A stretch of DNA of 64,000 bases. It comes from Synergistota bacterium. GTDB lineage: Bacteria; Synergistota; Synergistia; Synergistales; Synergistaceae. The stretch lies in assembly GCA_023450745.1 (NCBI GenBank), contig JAEXGR010000044.1, forward strand, positions 1-64,000, written 5' to 3'. The notes below the pieces were generated by a model, which saw nothing but the letters and a program-made list of their open reading frames with translations, made no database searches and had not been told where the DNA came from. Positions 7,802 through 16,043 of this stretch are shown here, one piece after another. The position numbers and the translations under genes were made by a program. Each line of letters begins with the position of its first letter. The stretch's first letter is position 1.

Positions 7802-9298
7802 TTAATCCTTGGCCCAGCCAAATGAGCACTTGACCGCTTTTCTCCAGCCTTTGATAAGCTCGCCGGCCTTCTCGGGGCACATCCCCGGCTTGAATTCGTT
7901 GTCGATGGCCCAGTTGCTGAGCACCTCTTCTTTGGTCTTCCAGTACCCTACCGCGAGTCCCGCGAGGTAGGCCGCGCCCATCGCCGTCGTCTCGACGCAC
8001 ATCGGACGGCGCACCGGAGCCTGTATCACGTCCGACTGGAACTGCATGAGGAAGTTGTTTTTGCAGGCGCCGCCGTCGACTTTGAGCGCCGCGAGGCTGA
8101 TGCCACTGTCCTCTTCCATCGCCTTGAGGACGTCGTAGGTCTGATAGGCGAGGGATTCAAGCGTCGCGCGGATGAGGTGCGACTTGTTTGCCCCGCGCGT
8201 CAGTCCGACGATCGTGCCGCGCGCGTACTGATCCCAGTGGGGAGCGCCGAGGCCCACAAAGGCGGGAACCACGTAGACGCCGTTGGTGTCTGCGACCTTC
8301 GTCGCGTAGTATTCCGAATCCGGCGAGGAGTCTACGATCTTGAGCTCGTCACGGAGCCACTGTATCGCGGCGCCGGCGACGAAGATCGAGCCTTCGAGGG
8401 CGTAAGAGACCTTTCCCTCCTCAAGCCCCCAGGCGATCGTGGTGACCAGTCCGTTCTTGGAATATTTTACTTCGTCGCCGATATTCATCAGCATAAAGCA
8501 GCCGGTGCCGTAGGTATTCTTGGCCTCTCCCGGCGTGAAGCAGGCCTGCCCGAAGAGCGCCGCCTGCTGGTCGCCCGCGGCGCCCGCGATCTTGACCGGG
8601 TCACCGAAGAGCGCTTCGTCCGTCTCTCCGTAAACGGCGCTGGAGGGCTTGACCTCGGGGAGCATGCATTTGGGGATATTGAGTTCGGCGAGGATTTCGT
8701 CGTCCCATTTGAGTTCTTTTATGTTATAAAGCAGCGTGCGCGAAGCGTTTGAATAGTCCGTTACGTGGATCTTGCCGCCCGAGAGCTTCCAGATCAGCCA
8801 GGTGTCGATCGTTCCAAAGAGCAGCTCTCCCTTTTCCGCGCGTTCGCGCGCGCCGGGGACGTTCTCAAGTATCCAGCGGAGCTTTGTCCCGGAGAAATAG
8901 GCGTCGATGACGAGACCGGTCTTCTCGCGGAACATGTCGCCCAATCCCTTCGCCTTGAGGCTGTCGCAATATTCGGATGTCCGGCGGCACTGCCAGACGA
9001 TGGCATGGTATACTGGCTCTCCGGTGTTTTTGTCCCAGACGACGGTCGTTTCGCGCTGGTTCGTGATGCCGATTGCGGCGATGTCGGTCGATTTCGCGCC
9101 TATCTTCGCCATCGCTTCAATGGCGACGCCGAGCTGAGTGGCCCAGATTTCGTTCGCGTCATGCTCTACCCAGCTTGCGTGAGGATAGTACTGGGTGAAT
9201 TCTTTCTGAGCCACACTGCATATTTCTCCCTTTTCGTTGAAGAGGATGCAGCGGTTGCTGGTGGTACCCGCGTCCAATGCCATGATGTACTTCGCCAT
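7802..9298 (-). CDS. glpK: Glycerol kinase
   Basis: Phosphorylates glycerol to sn-glycerol 3-phosphate in the cytoplasm with ATP. The 498-residue length is typical. Visible family motifs are ALDAGTTSNRCILFNEKG at the N-terminus (phosphate-binding loop of the sugar-kinase fold), ITNQRETTVVWD, and the C-terminal signature LKVDGGACKNNFLMQFQSD. It is the first gene of the minus-strand glycerol operon, with a good promoter 56 bases upstream and AAAGGGG before the ATG. Together with the downstream dehydrogenase set it feeds glycerol into central metabolism, and supplies the glycerol 3-phosphate that PlsY and PgsA use. Confidence 0.97.
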   Translation of the reverse strand: MAKYIMALDAGTTSNRCILFNEKGEICSVAQKEFTQYYPHASWVEHDANEIWATQLGVAIEAMAKIGAKSTDIAAIGITNQRETTVVWDKNTGEPVYHAIVWQCRRTSEYCDSLKAKGLGDMFREKTGLVIDAYFSGTKLRWILENVPGARERAEKGELLFGTIDTWLIWKLSGGKIHVTDYSNASRTLLYNIKELKWDDEILAELNIPKCMLPEVKPSSAVYGETDEALFGDPVKIAGAAGDQQAALFGQACFTPGEAKNTYGTGCFMLMNIGDEVKYSKNGLVTTIAWGLEEGKVSYALEGSIFVAGAAIQWLRDELKIVDSSPDSEYYATKVADTNGVYVVPAFVGLGAPHWDQYARGTIVGLTRGANKSHLIRATLESLAYQTYDVLKAMEEDSGISLAALKVDGGACKNNFLMQFQSDVIQAPVRRPMCVETTAMGAAYLAGLAVGYWKTKEEVLSNWAIDNEFKPGMCPEKAGELIKGWRKAVKCSFGWAKD

Positions 9299-9353
9299 AG
9301 CTGTCTTGCCCCTTTCTCTTTACATTGGGATTTATTTTGTTAATGATAATAAA

Positions 9354-9382
9354 ATTCTATAAATTAACCGGGGCTAAGTCAA
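9354..9382 (-). promoter_or_regulatory. Promoter of the glycerol operon
   Basis: Minus strand: TTGACT (9382-9377), 17-base spacer, TAGAAT (9359-9354). It points to glpK with a leader of about 50 bases. Confidence 0.7.
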
Positions 9383-9635
9383 TGGAATTTTTTGTTGATG
9401 AGCAATAATCTATTGCCAATCGCAAGCGGCGCAGCCATAGTTTTCGTCCAACATACGCTCCCGTCACGGAACAGCTAAGACAATGATAAATATAACGCGC
9501 CAAGGAAAAACATTTTTCATCTTTGTCATATAAACCTCCGTTATAAGACGGCGAGGTTACCCCTCTCGCACAATGCGAGTATAATCGGTTCTAGAAAAAA
9601 GCATTGCCGTTATGCAGCGTCTTTTAAATAAACGC

Positions 9636-9665
9636 TTGCCATTGGGGCTGCTTTTCTGGTAATAT
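9636..9665 (+). promoter_or_regulatory. Promoter and possible S15-controlled leader of rpsO
   Basis: TTGCCA at 9636-9641, 18-base spacer, TAATAT at 9660-9665. The leader to 9753 can fold into short stems (GAGC/GCTC around 9722-9736, next to the ribosome site), which fits S15 autoregulation known in other bacteria, but no conserved motif proves it. The gap 9383-9635 shows nothing else. Confidence 0.55.
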
Positions 9666-9753
9666 ACATGCGCCCTCTACACGGACAGGCGTCTTTATAC
9701 CTGCCTGAGTTAAGGGAAATCGAGCGATACAGGCTCAGAATGGAGTGATAAAA

Positions 9754-10020
9754 ATGATCGATAAGGATAAGAAACAGTCGATAATCGAGGAGTACAAGAC
9801 ACATGAGGCGGACACCGGCTCTACGGAGGTGCAGGTGGCGGTTCTTACCGCGCGTATCCGCGAGCTCACCGAGCACATGAGAGAGCACAAGAAGGACTTC
9901 CACAGCCGCCGCGGCCTTCTCATTATGGTCGGAAAGCGCCGCAAGCTTCTTCAGTACCTCAAGAGGAAGGACTTCATGCGCTATCAGACGCTGATTCAGC
10001 GCCTGGGGCTGCGTCACTAA
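9754..10020 (+). CDS. rpsO: 30S ribosomal protein S15
   Basis: Binds 16S rRNA in the platform of the small subunit early in assembly. The 88-residue product has the standard S15 length and the signature THEADTGSTEVQVAVLT followed by HSRRGLLIMVGKRRKLLQYL. The ATG at 9754 is chosen because TGGAG lies eight bases upstream and gives the usual N-terminus; a GTG three codons earlier sits inside that ribosome site. It is followed by a terminator hairpin and pnp, the common rpsO-pnp order. Confidence 0.97.
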   Translation: MIDKDKKQSIIEEYKTHEADTGSTEVQVAVLTARIRELTEHMREHKKDFHSRRGLLIMVGKRRKLLQYLKRKDFMRYQTLIQRLGLRH

Positions 10021-10050
10021 TCAAAATCACGGAAAATTTGAAAGATTTGA

Positions 10051-10082
10051 ATGGCGAAAGGTATATCCTTTCGCCATTTTTT
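10051..10082 (+). terminator. Intrinsic terminator/attenuator between rpsO and pnp
   Basis: TGGCGAAAGG pairs exactly with CCTTTCGCCA over a TATAT loop and is followed by TTTTTTA. Partial read-through would supply pnp, for which no separate strong promoter is evident. Such a stem is also a usual RNase III/PNPase autoregulation site. Confidence 0.85.
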
Positions 10083-10135
10083 ATATTTTTGTGTTATCCT
10101 TCTAATTGTTGAAGATAATAGGTAGGAGGAAGAAT

Positions 10136-12466
10136 ATGAAACAGATTTTTGAACTTGATTTATATGGTAAGAAGATGTCCTTTGAAGTGGGACGTCTCGC
10201 GAAACAGGCGAACGCCGCCTTGCTTGCGAGACACGGCGACACGGCGCTGCTTGTGACGACGGTGCTCGCGGAGAAGGCGCGCGAGGGACTCGACTTTTTC
10301 CCTCTGCTCGTAGACTTTGAAGAACGTTACTATTCCGCCGGCAAGGTTCCGGGCGGATTTATAAAGCGCGAGGGGCGTCCTTCGGAGACGGCGATCCTCA
10401 GCGGACGCATGATCGACCGCTCCATCCGTTCCCTCTTCCCCGAGTGGATGAGGAACGACGTCCATGTCGTGGCGACCGTCATGTCAGTCGACCAGAAGAA
10501 CCCCGCGAACATCTTAGGCATCAACGGCGCCTCGCTGGCGCTCGCGATTTCCGACATTCCCTGGGACGGCCCTATCGGGGCGGTGCGTATCGGCTGCATA
10601 AACGGCGAGCTCGTCGTCAACCCTGACGAGACCGATATCCCCAACAGTACGCTGGATTTGGTAGTCGCCGGCCATAAGGGCGGCATCACGATGGTTGAGG
10701 CCGGGGCGAAGGAGGTCTCCGAAGACCTTCTCGTAGACGCCATGGAGCTCGCGAACGAAGCGGTCCGCAAGATTGTGGAATTCATCGAGGGCGTGGTGGC
10801 CGAGATCGGCAAGCCGAAGGCGCAGCTTCCCGCGCCCGCGGTCATCGAAGAGATCGATAACTGGGTGAAGGAAAACCTCACCGACGAAATATACGCGGCG
10901 GTGCAGATCAACCAGAAACAGGCGCGCGGCGCCGCGATCGCCGCGGCCCAGCAGAAGGCCGAGGATCAGTTTGCCGAAAGCTATCCGGACTCCGCGAAGT
11001 ATATCGCCTCGCTGATGGACGAGATGGTCAAACAGGCGGTCCGCAAGCTGCTCGTGGTGGATAGAAAGCGCGCCGACGGACGCGCGATGGACGAGCTTCG
11101 CCCGATTACCTGCGAGGTCGACATCCTGCCGATGACGCACGGCTCGGCGCTCTTCACGCGCGGCGAGACCCAGTCGCTCGGCGTCACCACCCTCGGCATG
11201 ATCGGACTTGACGACCAGATGATGGACGGCCTCAAGCTCGACGAACCCTCGAAGAGATTCATCCTTCATTACAACTTCCCGCCCTATTCGGTAGGCGAAG
11301 TACGCCCGATGCGCGGCCCCGGACGCCGTGAGATCGGGCACGGCGCGCTCGCAGAACGCGCGCTTCGCGCCGTGTTCCCCGACGACGAGTCATTCCCCTA
11401 CGTCGTGCGTCAGGTCTCCGACATTCTGGAGTCGAACGGCTCCAGCTCGATGGCCTCCGTTTGCAGCGGCAGCCTCTCGATGATGGCGGCCGGCGTGCCG
11501 GTGAAGAAGGCCGTCGCCGGCATCGCGATGGGACTGATCGCCGATGACGGGAAGGTCTGCATCCTCACCGACATCCAGGGTCTGGAGGACCATTACGGCG
11601 ATATGGACTTCAAAGTCGCCGGTACGCGCGACGGCGTCACCGCGCTGCAGATGGACAACAAGGCGGGCGGCATCACCCGCCAGATACTGACGGACGCCCT
11701 GACCCAGGCCAAGAGGGGCCGCTTCCAGATACTCGACATAATGGACGGCGCGATTGCCGCTCCGCGTCCCGACCTCGCCCCCACCGCCCCGAAGATCGTC
11801 ACCTTCAATATCGATCCCGAAAAAATCCGCGACGTCATCGGCTCCGGCGGAAAGACGATTCGCGGCATCGTTCAGCAGACGGGCGCCAAGGTCGACGTCG
11901 AGGACAGCGGCCGCGTCAGCGTCGCGGCGGTCAACGACGACGCGGCCCAGATGGCCGTCAAGATAATCAAGGACATCGTCCGTGAAGTGGAGGCTGGTGA
12001 GACCTTTGTCGGCACCGTGACGCGGATGCTCTCCTTCGGCGTCTTCATCGAAGTGCTGCCCGGCAAAGAGGGACTGCTTCACGTGAGCGAGATCAGCAAC
12101 TACCGCGTGCCGACGCTCGAGGACGCCTTTGAGATCGGCGACCGGGTGCTCGTGACGGTGAAGGAGATCGACGACATGCACCGCGTCAACCTGAGCCGCA
12201 AGCGTATCCTCGACAAACTTGACGAACTTGCGCTCGATCCCGAGTTCAGCGAGCAGGTGCCCGTGGAAAAGGCGCGCGAAGAGAGATATTCGCAGTTCCC
12301 GAAGGGCGGCGGCGAGCGTCGTGAGGGCGGACGCGACCGGGGCGACCGTGATCGCGGAGACCGTGACCGCGGCGACCGCGGGCATGACCGTCCGCGCGGC
12401 GGAAGTTCCGAAGGCGACAGGCAGGGCCGTCCGGCGCGCCGTTTTGAAAGGGAGCGCAAGAACTAA
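10136..12466 (+). CDS. pnp: Polyribonucleotide nucleotidyltransferase
   Basis: Phosphorolytic 3'-5' exoribonuclease of the RNA degradosome. The 776-residue product shows two RNase PH-like halves (about 1-230 and 310-560), with FFPLLVDFEERYYSAGKVPGG and the second-half GPGRREIGHGALAERAL, then a KH domain (GSGGKTIRGIVQQTGAKVDV, about 565-625) and an S1 domain (GETFVGTVTRMLSFGVFIE, about 630-700). The last about 60 residues are a repetitive Arg/Gly/Asp-rich tail that should bind RNA and is longer than in E. coli. The start ATG follows AGGAGGAAGAAT. Its stop is two bases before dut. Confidence 0.97.
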   Translation: MKQIFELDLYGKKMSFEVGRLAKQANAALLARHGDTALLVTTVLAEKAREGLDFFPLLVDFEERYYSAGKVPGGFIKREGRPSETAILSGRMIDRSIRSLFPEWMRNDVHVVATVMSVDQKNPANILGINGASLALAISDIPWDGPIGAVRIGCINGELVVNPDETDIPNSTLDLVVAGHKGGITMVEAGAKEVSEDLLVDAMELANEAVRKIVEFIEGVVAEIGKPKAQLPAPAVIEEIDNWVKENLTDEIYAAVQINQKQARGAAIAAAQQKAEDQFAESYPDSAKYIASLMDEMVKQAVRKLLVVDRKRADGRAMDELRPITCEVDILPMTHGSALFTRGETQSLGVTTLGMIGLDDQMMDGLKLDEPSKRFILHYNFPPYSVGEVRPMRGPGRREIGHGALAERALRAVFPDDESFPYVVRQVSDILESNGSSSMASVCSGSLSMMAAGVPVKKAVAGIAMGLIADDGKVCILTDIQGLEDHYGDMDFKVAGTRDGVTALQMDNKAGGITRQILTDALTQAKRGRFQILDIMDGAIAAPRPDLAPTAPKIVTFNIDPEKIRDVIGSGGKTIRGIVQQTGAKVDVEDSGRVSVAAVNDDAAQMAVKIIKDIVREVEAGETFVGTVTRMLSFGVFIEVLPGKEGLLHVSEISNYRVPTLEDAFEIGDRVLVTVKEIDDMHRVNLSRKRILDKLDELALDPEFSEQVPVEKAREERYSQFPKGGGERREGGRDRGDRDRGDRDRGDRGHDRPRGGSSEGDRQGRPARRFERERKN

Positions 12467-12468
12467 AA

Positions 12469-12906
12469 ATGGAAAAGATAACCGTAAAGGTCAAAGCGGC
12501 TGAAGGAGTGACTCTTCCAGCCTATGCGACCCCCGGTTCGTCAGGCATGGATATCCGCGCCGGCGAAGCCGCCGTGATAAAGGCGGGGGAGCGCGGCTGC
12601 GTGGGCACGGGGCTCTATCTTGAGATGCCTGCGGGTTGCGAGGCGCAGGTGCGCCCGCGCAGCGGCCTCGCGCTCAAGCATGGCGTGACCGTGCTCAACA
12701 CGCCGGGGACCATCGATGCGGATTACCGTGGAGAAATTCGCGTAATCCTCGTGAACCTCGGCAAAGAGGATTTTGTGATCGAACCCGGCGACCGCATCGC
12801 GCAGATGGTCTTCGCCTCGGTGACGAGGGTCGAGCTTGAGGCCGCGGCGGAGCTGGGAAGCACGGAACGGGCCGCCGGCGGCTTCGGAAGCACGGGGAAA
12901 AAATAA
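12469..12906 (+). CDS. dut: dUTP pyrophosphatase
   Basis: Hydrolyses dUTP to dUMP, keeping uracil out of DNA and feeding dTMP synthesis. The 145-residue protein has all five motifs of trimeric dUTPases: GSSGMDIRA, PRSGLALKHG, GTIDADYRGEIRVILVN with the catalytic Asp, GDRIAQMVF, and the glycine-rich C-terminal RAAGGFGSTGKK. It starts two bases after pnp and is presumably co-transcribed. It is the last gene of the native GC-rich block before the AT-rich island. Confidence 0.96.
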   Translation: MEKITVKVKAAEGVTLPAYATPGSSGMDIRAGEAAVIKAGERGCVGTGLYLEMPAGCEAQVRPRSGLALKHGVTVLNTPGTIDADYRGEIRVILVNLGKEDFVIEPGDRIAQMVFASVTRVELEAAAELGSTERAAGGFGSTGKK

Positions 12907-12927
12907 TATCATCATTGTCACTAAACG

Positions 12928-12944
12928 AAACAAAGAGAGGCCGC
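12928..12944 (+). repeat. Left 17-bp inverted repeat of the island
   Basis: AAACAAAGAGAGGCCGC; its exact reverse complement is at 20916-20932. Lies 21 bases after the dut stop. Confidence 0.75.
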
Positions 12945-13010
12945 TGAAAGGCAGTAGCTCATAAGGAAACATTATAAAAACTATGAGTTATGCCGGGTAA
13001 ACGGAAAAAT

Positions 13011-13055
13011 AAAAAACTCTATGTGATTGAGGAATCTTTCGCATAGAGTTTTTTT
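13011..13055 (+). terminator. Strong intrinsic terminator at island left end
   Basis: AAAAACTCTATG pairs with CATAGAGTTTTT across an 18-base loop, with T-runs usable in both directions. It insulates the island from pnp-dut. Confidence 0.85.
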
Positions 13056-13200
13056 ATGTTAGGAATGTTGTTTTTTGATTTTTTCAGCGTTCGCAGAACG
13101 CGCAGCCGTCACCGCAGGTGGCGATCTTTAGGAGCTTGGGGACTTGTCACCAACAAGCGTTTTCGCGGGTTTGCTGGTTAGGGCAAATCTGTGAAAATAC

Positions 13201-13220
13201 GCAAACTTGTACAAGTTTGC
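13201..13220. promoter_or_regulatory. Perfect 20-bp palindrome, candidate operator
   Basis: GCAAACTTGTACAAGTTTGC is fully self-complementary and lies 22 bases before the -35 box of the island's first promoter. A dimeric regulator, perhaps the HTH or LysR product just downstream, could bind here. Between 13080 and 13200 lie short imperfect inverted repeats (GCGTTC/GAACGC at 13087-13101; CTTGTCACCAACAAGC and TTTGCTGGTTAGGGCAA) that look like a mobile-element end or oriT remnant; this is only a resemblance. Confidence 0.5.
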
Positions 13221-13242
13221 ATTGCTTGCCGAATTTGTAAAT

Positions 13243-13271
13243 TTGACAAAATACATATGTGCGAATATAAC
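13243..13271 (+). promoter_or_regulatory. Consensus promoter for HTH-LysR genes
   Basis: TTGACA at 13243-13248, 17-base spacer, TATAAC at 13266-13271. Confidence 0.75.
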
Positions 13272-13316
13272 ATAGACATTGTATTGTACGGATGTGCGTA
13301 TGTTATGGAGGGTGAA

Positions 13317-13502
13317 ATGGATTACATATCAGTTAAAGAAGCTGCTATAAAATGGGAAATCTCGGAACGGCGAATTCAAAAGCTGTGTGAGGACGGAAGA
13401 ATTGACGGTGTTGAGCGATTTGGCAGATCGTGGATGATACCTAAGAATTCTAAAAAGCCAAATGATTTACGAAGGCGTAGCACCCAACAAGAAAGTCGAT
13501 GA
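13317..13502 (+). CDS. Small excisionase-type helix-turn-helix protein
   Basis: A 61-residue DNA-binding protein. Residues 1-45 fit the MerR/excisionase winged-helix fold: YISVKEAAIKWEISERRI, then RIQKLCEDGRI and a basic wing GVERFGRSWMIPK. Proteins like this are very common in Clostridial mobile elements, as regulators or directionality factors. The ATG has GGAGG five bases upstream; a longer frame from 13191 starts before the promoter. Its stop codon overlaps the ATG of the LysR gene frame, so the two are coupled. With no integrase nearby its recombination role, if any, is unproven. Confidence 0.7.
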   Translation: MDYISVKEAAIKWEISERRIQKLCEDGRIDGVERFGRSWMIPKNSKKPNDLRRRSTQQESR

Positions 13503-13507
13503 TATTC

Positions 13508-14395
13508 ATGTATAACTCACAATTGGAAACATTTATCAAAGTGGCTGACGCCGGAAGTTTTAATAAAGCGGCAGAACAAGCCTTTATCACGCCTACGGCT
13601 GTGATTAAACAGATAAATCTTTTAGAGGCAGATTTGGGAGTAGCACTATTTGACCGCACACACCGTGGACTTACTTTGACTAAGGCAGGAAAATCCCTGT
13701 ATCGGGATTCAAAATATATTATTCAATATTGCAGAGATTCTGTTATCCGGGCAAAAAATGCCATGCAGGAGGACGAACATCTTATCCGTATTGGCACCTC
13801 TCCTATGACACCGGCGCAGGTACTATTGGCTCTATGGCCGAAAATTCACGAGCATTATCCAAATATGAAGTTTCAGCTTGTACCCTTTGAAAACACGCCG
13901 GAAAATGCAAAAGAAATCCTTGCCAACCTCGGGCAGAATATTGATATTGTCGCAGGAATTTTTGACGATACGCTTTTGGACTTAAGAAAATGTAAGGGAT
14001 TAGAATTAGCACGCGCTCCTATTTGCTGTGCTGTTTCTATCAATCACCCTCTGGTTGAAAAAGCGAAACTTAAAATTACAGACCTTTACGGAAAAAATCT
14101 AATGCTTATTCATCGTGGCTGGAGCCATTATGCTGACAAGCTGCGGGATGATTTGTGGATGAATCATCCGCAGATCAAGATTATAGATTTTGACTTTTAC
14201 AATGTCAGCGTTTTTAATCAGTGCGAAAACAGTAATGATATTTTAATGGCGATTGATTCATGGCAGAGCGTACATCCGCTACTTAAAATCATTCCTGTAG
14301 AATGGGATTATTTCATTCCGTTTGGACTGCTACATTCGCCGGAGCCGACCAAAACTGTTCAGGATTTCCTTTCCATTATTCAAGCAATTAAATAG
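13508..14395 (+). CDS. LysR-family transcriptional regulator
   Basis: About 295 residues. The N-terminal winged helix is standard: LETFIKVADAGSFNKAAEQAF, PTAVIKQINLLEADLGVALFDR and TKAGKSLYRD (residues 5-65). The rest is a periplasmic-binding-protein-like effector domain. The start is either 13508 or an ATG nine bases earlier overlapping the upstream stop (ATGA). It likely controls some of the redox genes that follow; no classical T-N11-A site was pinned down. A terminator follows at once, so it is not in one transcript with the next gene. Confidence 0.9.
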   Translation: MYNSQLETFIKVADAGSFNKAAEQAFITPTAVIKQINLLEADLGVALFDRTHRGLTLTKAGKSLYRDSKYIIQYCRDSVIRAKNAMQEDEHLIRIGTSPMTPAQVLLALWPKIHEHYPNMKFQLVPFENTPENAKEILANLGQNIDIVAGIFDDTLLDLRKCKGLELARAPICCAVSINHPLVEKAKLKITDLYGKNLMLIHRGWSHYADKLRDDLWMNHPQIKIIDFDFYNVSVFNQCENSNDILMAIDSWQSVHPLLKIIPVEWDYFIPFGLLHSPEPTKTVQDFLSIIQAIK

Positions 14396-14434
14396 ATAGA
14401 GTTATAACCTTTAGGTATAAGCTGATGAACAAAT

Positions 14435-14464
14435 CGAGACTTCTGTTGAGGTCTCGTTTTTTTT
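14435..14464 (+). terminator. Intrinsic terminator after LysR
   Basis: CGAGAC pairs with GTCTCG across a 10-base loop, followed by eight T. Confidence 0.8.
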
Positions 14465-14501
14465 ATAATGTAGGTGTAAAGAAAAAGCGGAGGTGATTGA
14501 A

Positions 14502-15503
14502 ATGAAGAAAGCGACCATGCTTTTTATGATATTTCTTGTAATTTTCTGTTTTATCGGCTGTTCGTCTGAAGATACTTCCTCCGCCAGCTCCGAAACAGAA
14601 AACACAACGGAATCACAAATGGTGCAAATGAATTTGAGTAGCTTTGATAAAAACACCAGTATAGCAGATGTGATTAACGATTCTTCTTTTGGTGATTACG
14701 GCAGATTGATTTTTCCGGCTGATACCGGATATTACAGCGGTGACACGCTTGGGGAACTTCGACTCACATGGTATAACAACATTTCACCGGATAAGACTGT
14801 GGAAATTGTAAACTATTTGAAAAACCATGCCGATGCCGGAGAAACTGTATTCTATGATATTTATACGGAGGAAGAAAAGGCGGCTGACCCGGATAAAGAA
14901 GATACGGGGCTGTTCTTTTTCAAAGGCAATCCCGGTGAGAAGTTTGCTGTGTGCAACGCAGGCGGCGGATTTGCTTATGTGGGAGCTATGCAGGACAGTT
15001 TCCCTCATGCGTTGGAATTATCAAAAAAAGGCTATAACGCCTTTGCTTTGATTTATCGTCCAGGCGCACAGACTGCTTGCGGAGATTTGGCAAGAGCCAT
15101 CAGTTTTATTTTTGAACACGCCGAGGAACTGGAGATAGATACCGACTGCTACTCTCTTTGGGGTGGTTCGGCTGGTGCAAGAATGGCTGCATGGCTCGGT
15201 TCCTATGGCCCCGCTGCTTTTGGCGGCGATGATTTACCCCAGCCGGGGGCTATTATCATGCAGTACACAGGCCATAGCGATTACACTGAAAACGACCCGC
15301 CAACTTATGTCTGCGTAGGAGAAAATGACGGTATCGCAAGTTGGCGCACCATGCAGCAGCGTTTGGAAATTTTGGCCTCTCTTGGTATTGATACAGAATT
15401 CCACAAATACCCCGGACTGGCACACGGATTTGGTATTGGAATCGGAACAGCAGCCGAGGGCTGGGTTGATGACGCTGTTGCCTTTTGGGAAAAACAAATG
15501 TGA
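14502..15503 (+). CDS. Lipoprotein alpha/beta-hydrolase (esterase-like)
   Basis: A 333-residue predicted lipoprotein hydrolase. The signal peptide ends in a lipobox (VIFCFIGC, Cys about 20), then a Ser/Thr-rich tether to about residue 45. The catalytic core has the nucleophile elbow GGSAGARMAAW (Ser), an acid region at CVGENDGIASW and a late histidine in GLAHGFGIG, so all three triad members can be assigned. Related proteins are annotated as BD-FAE-type or acetyl esterases. The ATG follows GGAGG with good spacing. It converges on the MerR gene with 12 bases between stops. Substrate unknown. Confidence 0.8.
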   Translation: MKKATMLFMIFLVIFCFIGCSSEDTSSASSETENTTESQMVQMNLSSFDKNTSIADVINDSSFGDYGRLIFPADTGYYSGDTLGELRLTWYNNISPDKTVEIVNYLKNHADAGETVFYDIYTEEEKAADPDKEDTGLFFFKGNPGEKFAVCNAGGGFAYVGAMQDSFPHALELSKKGYNAFALIYRPGAQTACGDLARAISFIFEHAEELEIDTDCYSLWGGSAGARMAAWLGSYGPAAFGGDDLPQPGAIIMQYTGHSDYTENDPPTYVCVGENDGIASWRTMQQRLEILASLGIDTEFHKYPGLAHGFGIGIGTAAEGWVDDAVAFWEKQM

Positions 15504-15515
15504 CAGAGTATAGAT

Positions 15516-15914
15516 TTACTCTTTTGTCCGTATCAAATTGCTTACATACGGCTGCTTTCCTGAGAGAATATCATCATAAAAATTTTGCTTCCAATCAATG
15601 TAAGCGACACTGGCATTTAGTTCTTCGATATCAGAGAGAAGGGCTGACCGTTTCTGGGCGAGCATTTCCTTTCTCGATAAAATAGTTGATTGTCCCTCAA
15701 GGCACAGTGCAAGATATTCTTTCATTTCCTGTATGCTCATGCCGCATTTTTTCAGACAGGTAAGGTCTTTGATCCATTTCATATCTTGTTCATCGAAAAT
15801 CCGGCGATTATTGGAATCACGCTTTACATTTGGAACAAGCCCCTCGTTGCAGTAAAATTTTAATGTTTGGTATGTCATATCGAGTGTTCTGCATACCTGC
15901 ATCATCGTGTACAT
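15516..15914 (-). CDS. MerR-family transcriptional regulator
   Basis: A 132-residue regulator. Residues 1-70 form the MerR winged helix (MQVCRTLDMTYQTLKFYCNEG, then NNRRIFDEQDMKWIKDLTCLKKCGMS); the rest is the antiparallel coiled coil of the dimer. No metal-binding cysteine loop is present at the C-terminus, so it is closer to the aldehyde/stress-sensing AdhR/NmlR type; Cys residues at about 57 and 88 could be redox sensors. AGGAGG precedes the ATG. It is divergent from the alcohol dehydrogenase and a MerR-type promoter lies between them. Confidence 0.9.
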   Translation of the reverse strand: MYTMMQVCRTLDMTYQTLKFYCNEGLVPNVKRDSNNRRIFDEQDMKWIKDLTCLKKCGMSIQEMKEYLALCLEGQSTILSRKEMLAQKRSALLSDIEELNASVAYIDWKQNFYDDILSGKQPYVSNLIRTKE

Positions 15915-15966
15915 TACGATTACCTCCTACGTGTGTAAAGAATTAAAAAATCTTTCAAAAAGGGTA

Positions 15967-15997
15967 TTGATCGATAGTTACAACCGGTTGTTATACT
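15967..15997 (+). promoter_or_regulatory. MerR-type promoter with palindromic operator
   Basis: TTGATC at 15967-15972 and TATACT at 15992-15997 are separated by 19 bases, too long for normal sigma-70 activity and the hallmark of MerR-activated promoters. The 12-bp palindrome ACAACCGGTTGT (15980-15991) sits in the spacer. It should drive the dehydrogenase-flavodoxin-AKR operon under the divergent MerR protein. Confidence 0.8.
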
Positions 15998-16043
15998 CTG
16001 ATTGTATCACAGAATAAAGTAAAATCAAAGGAGAAATAACAGA

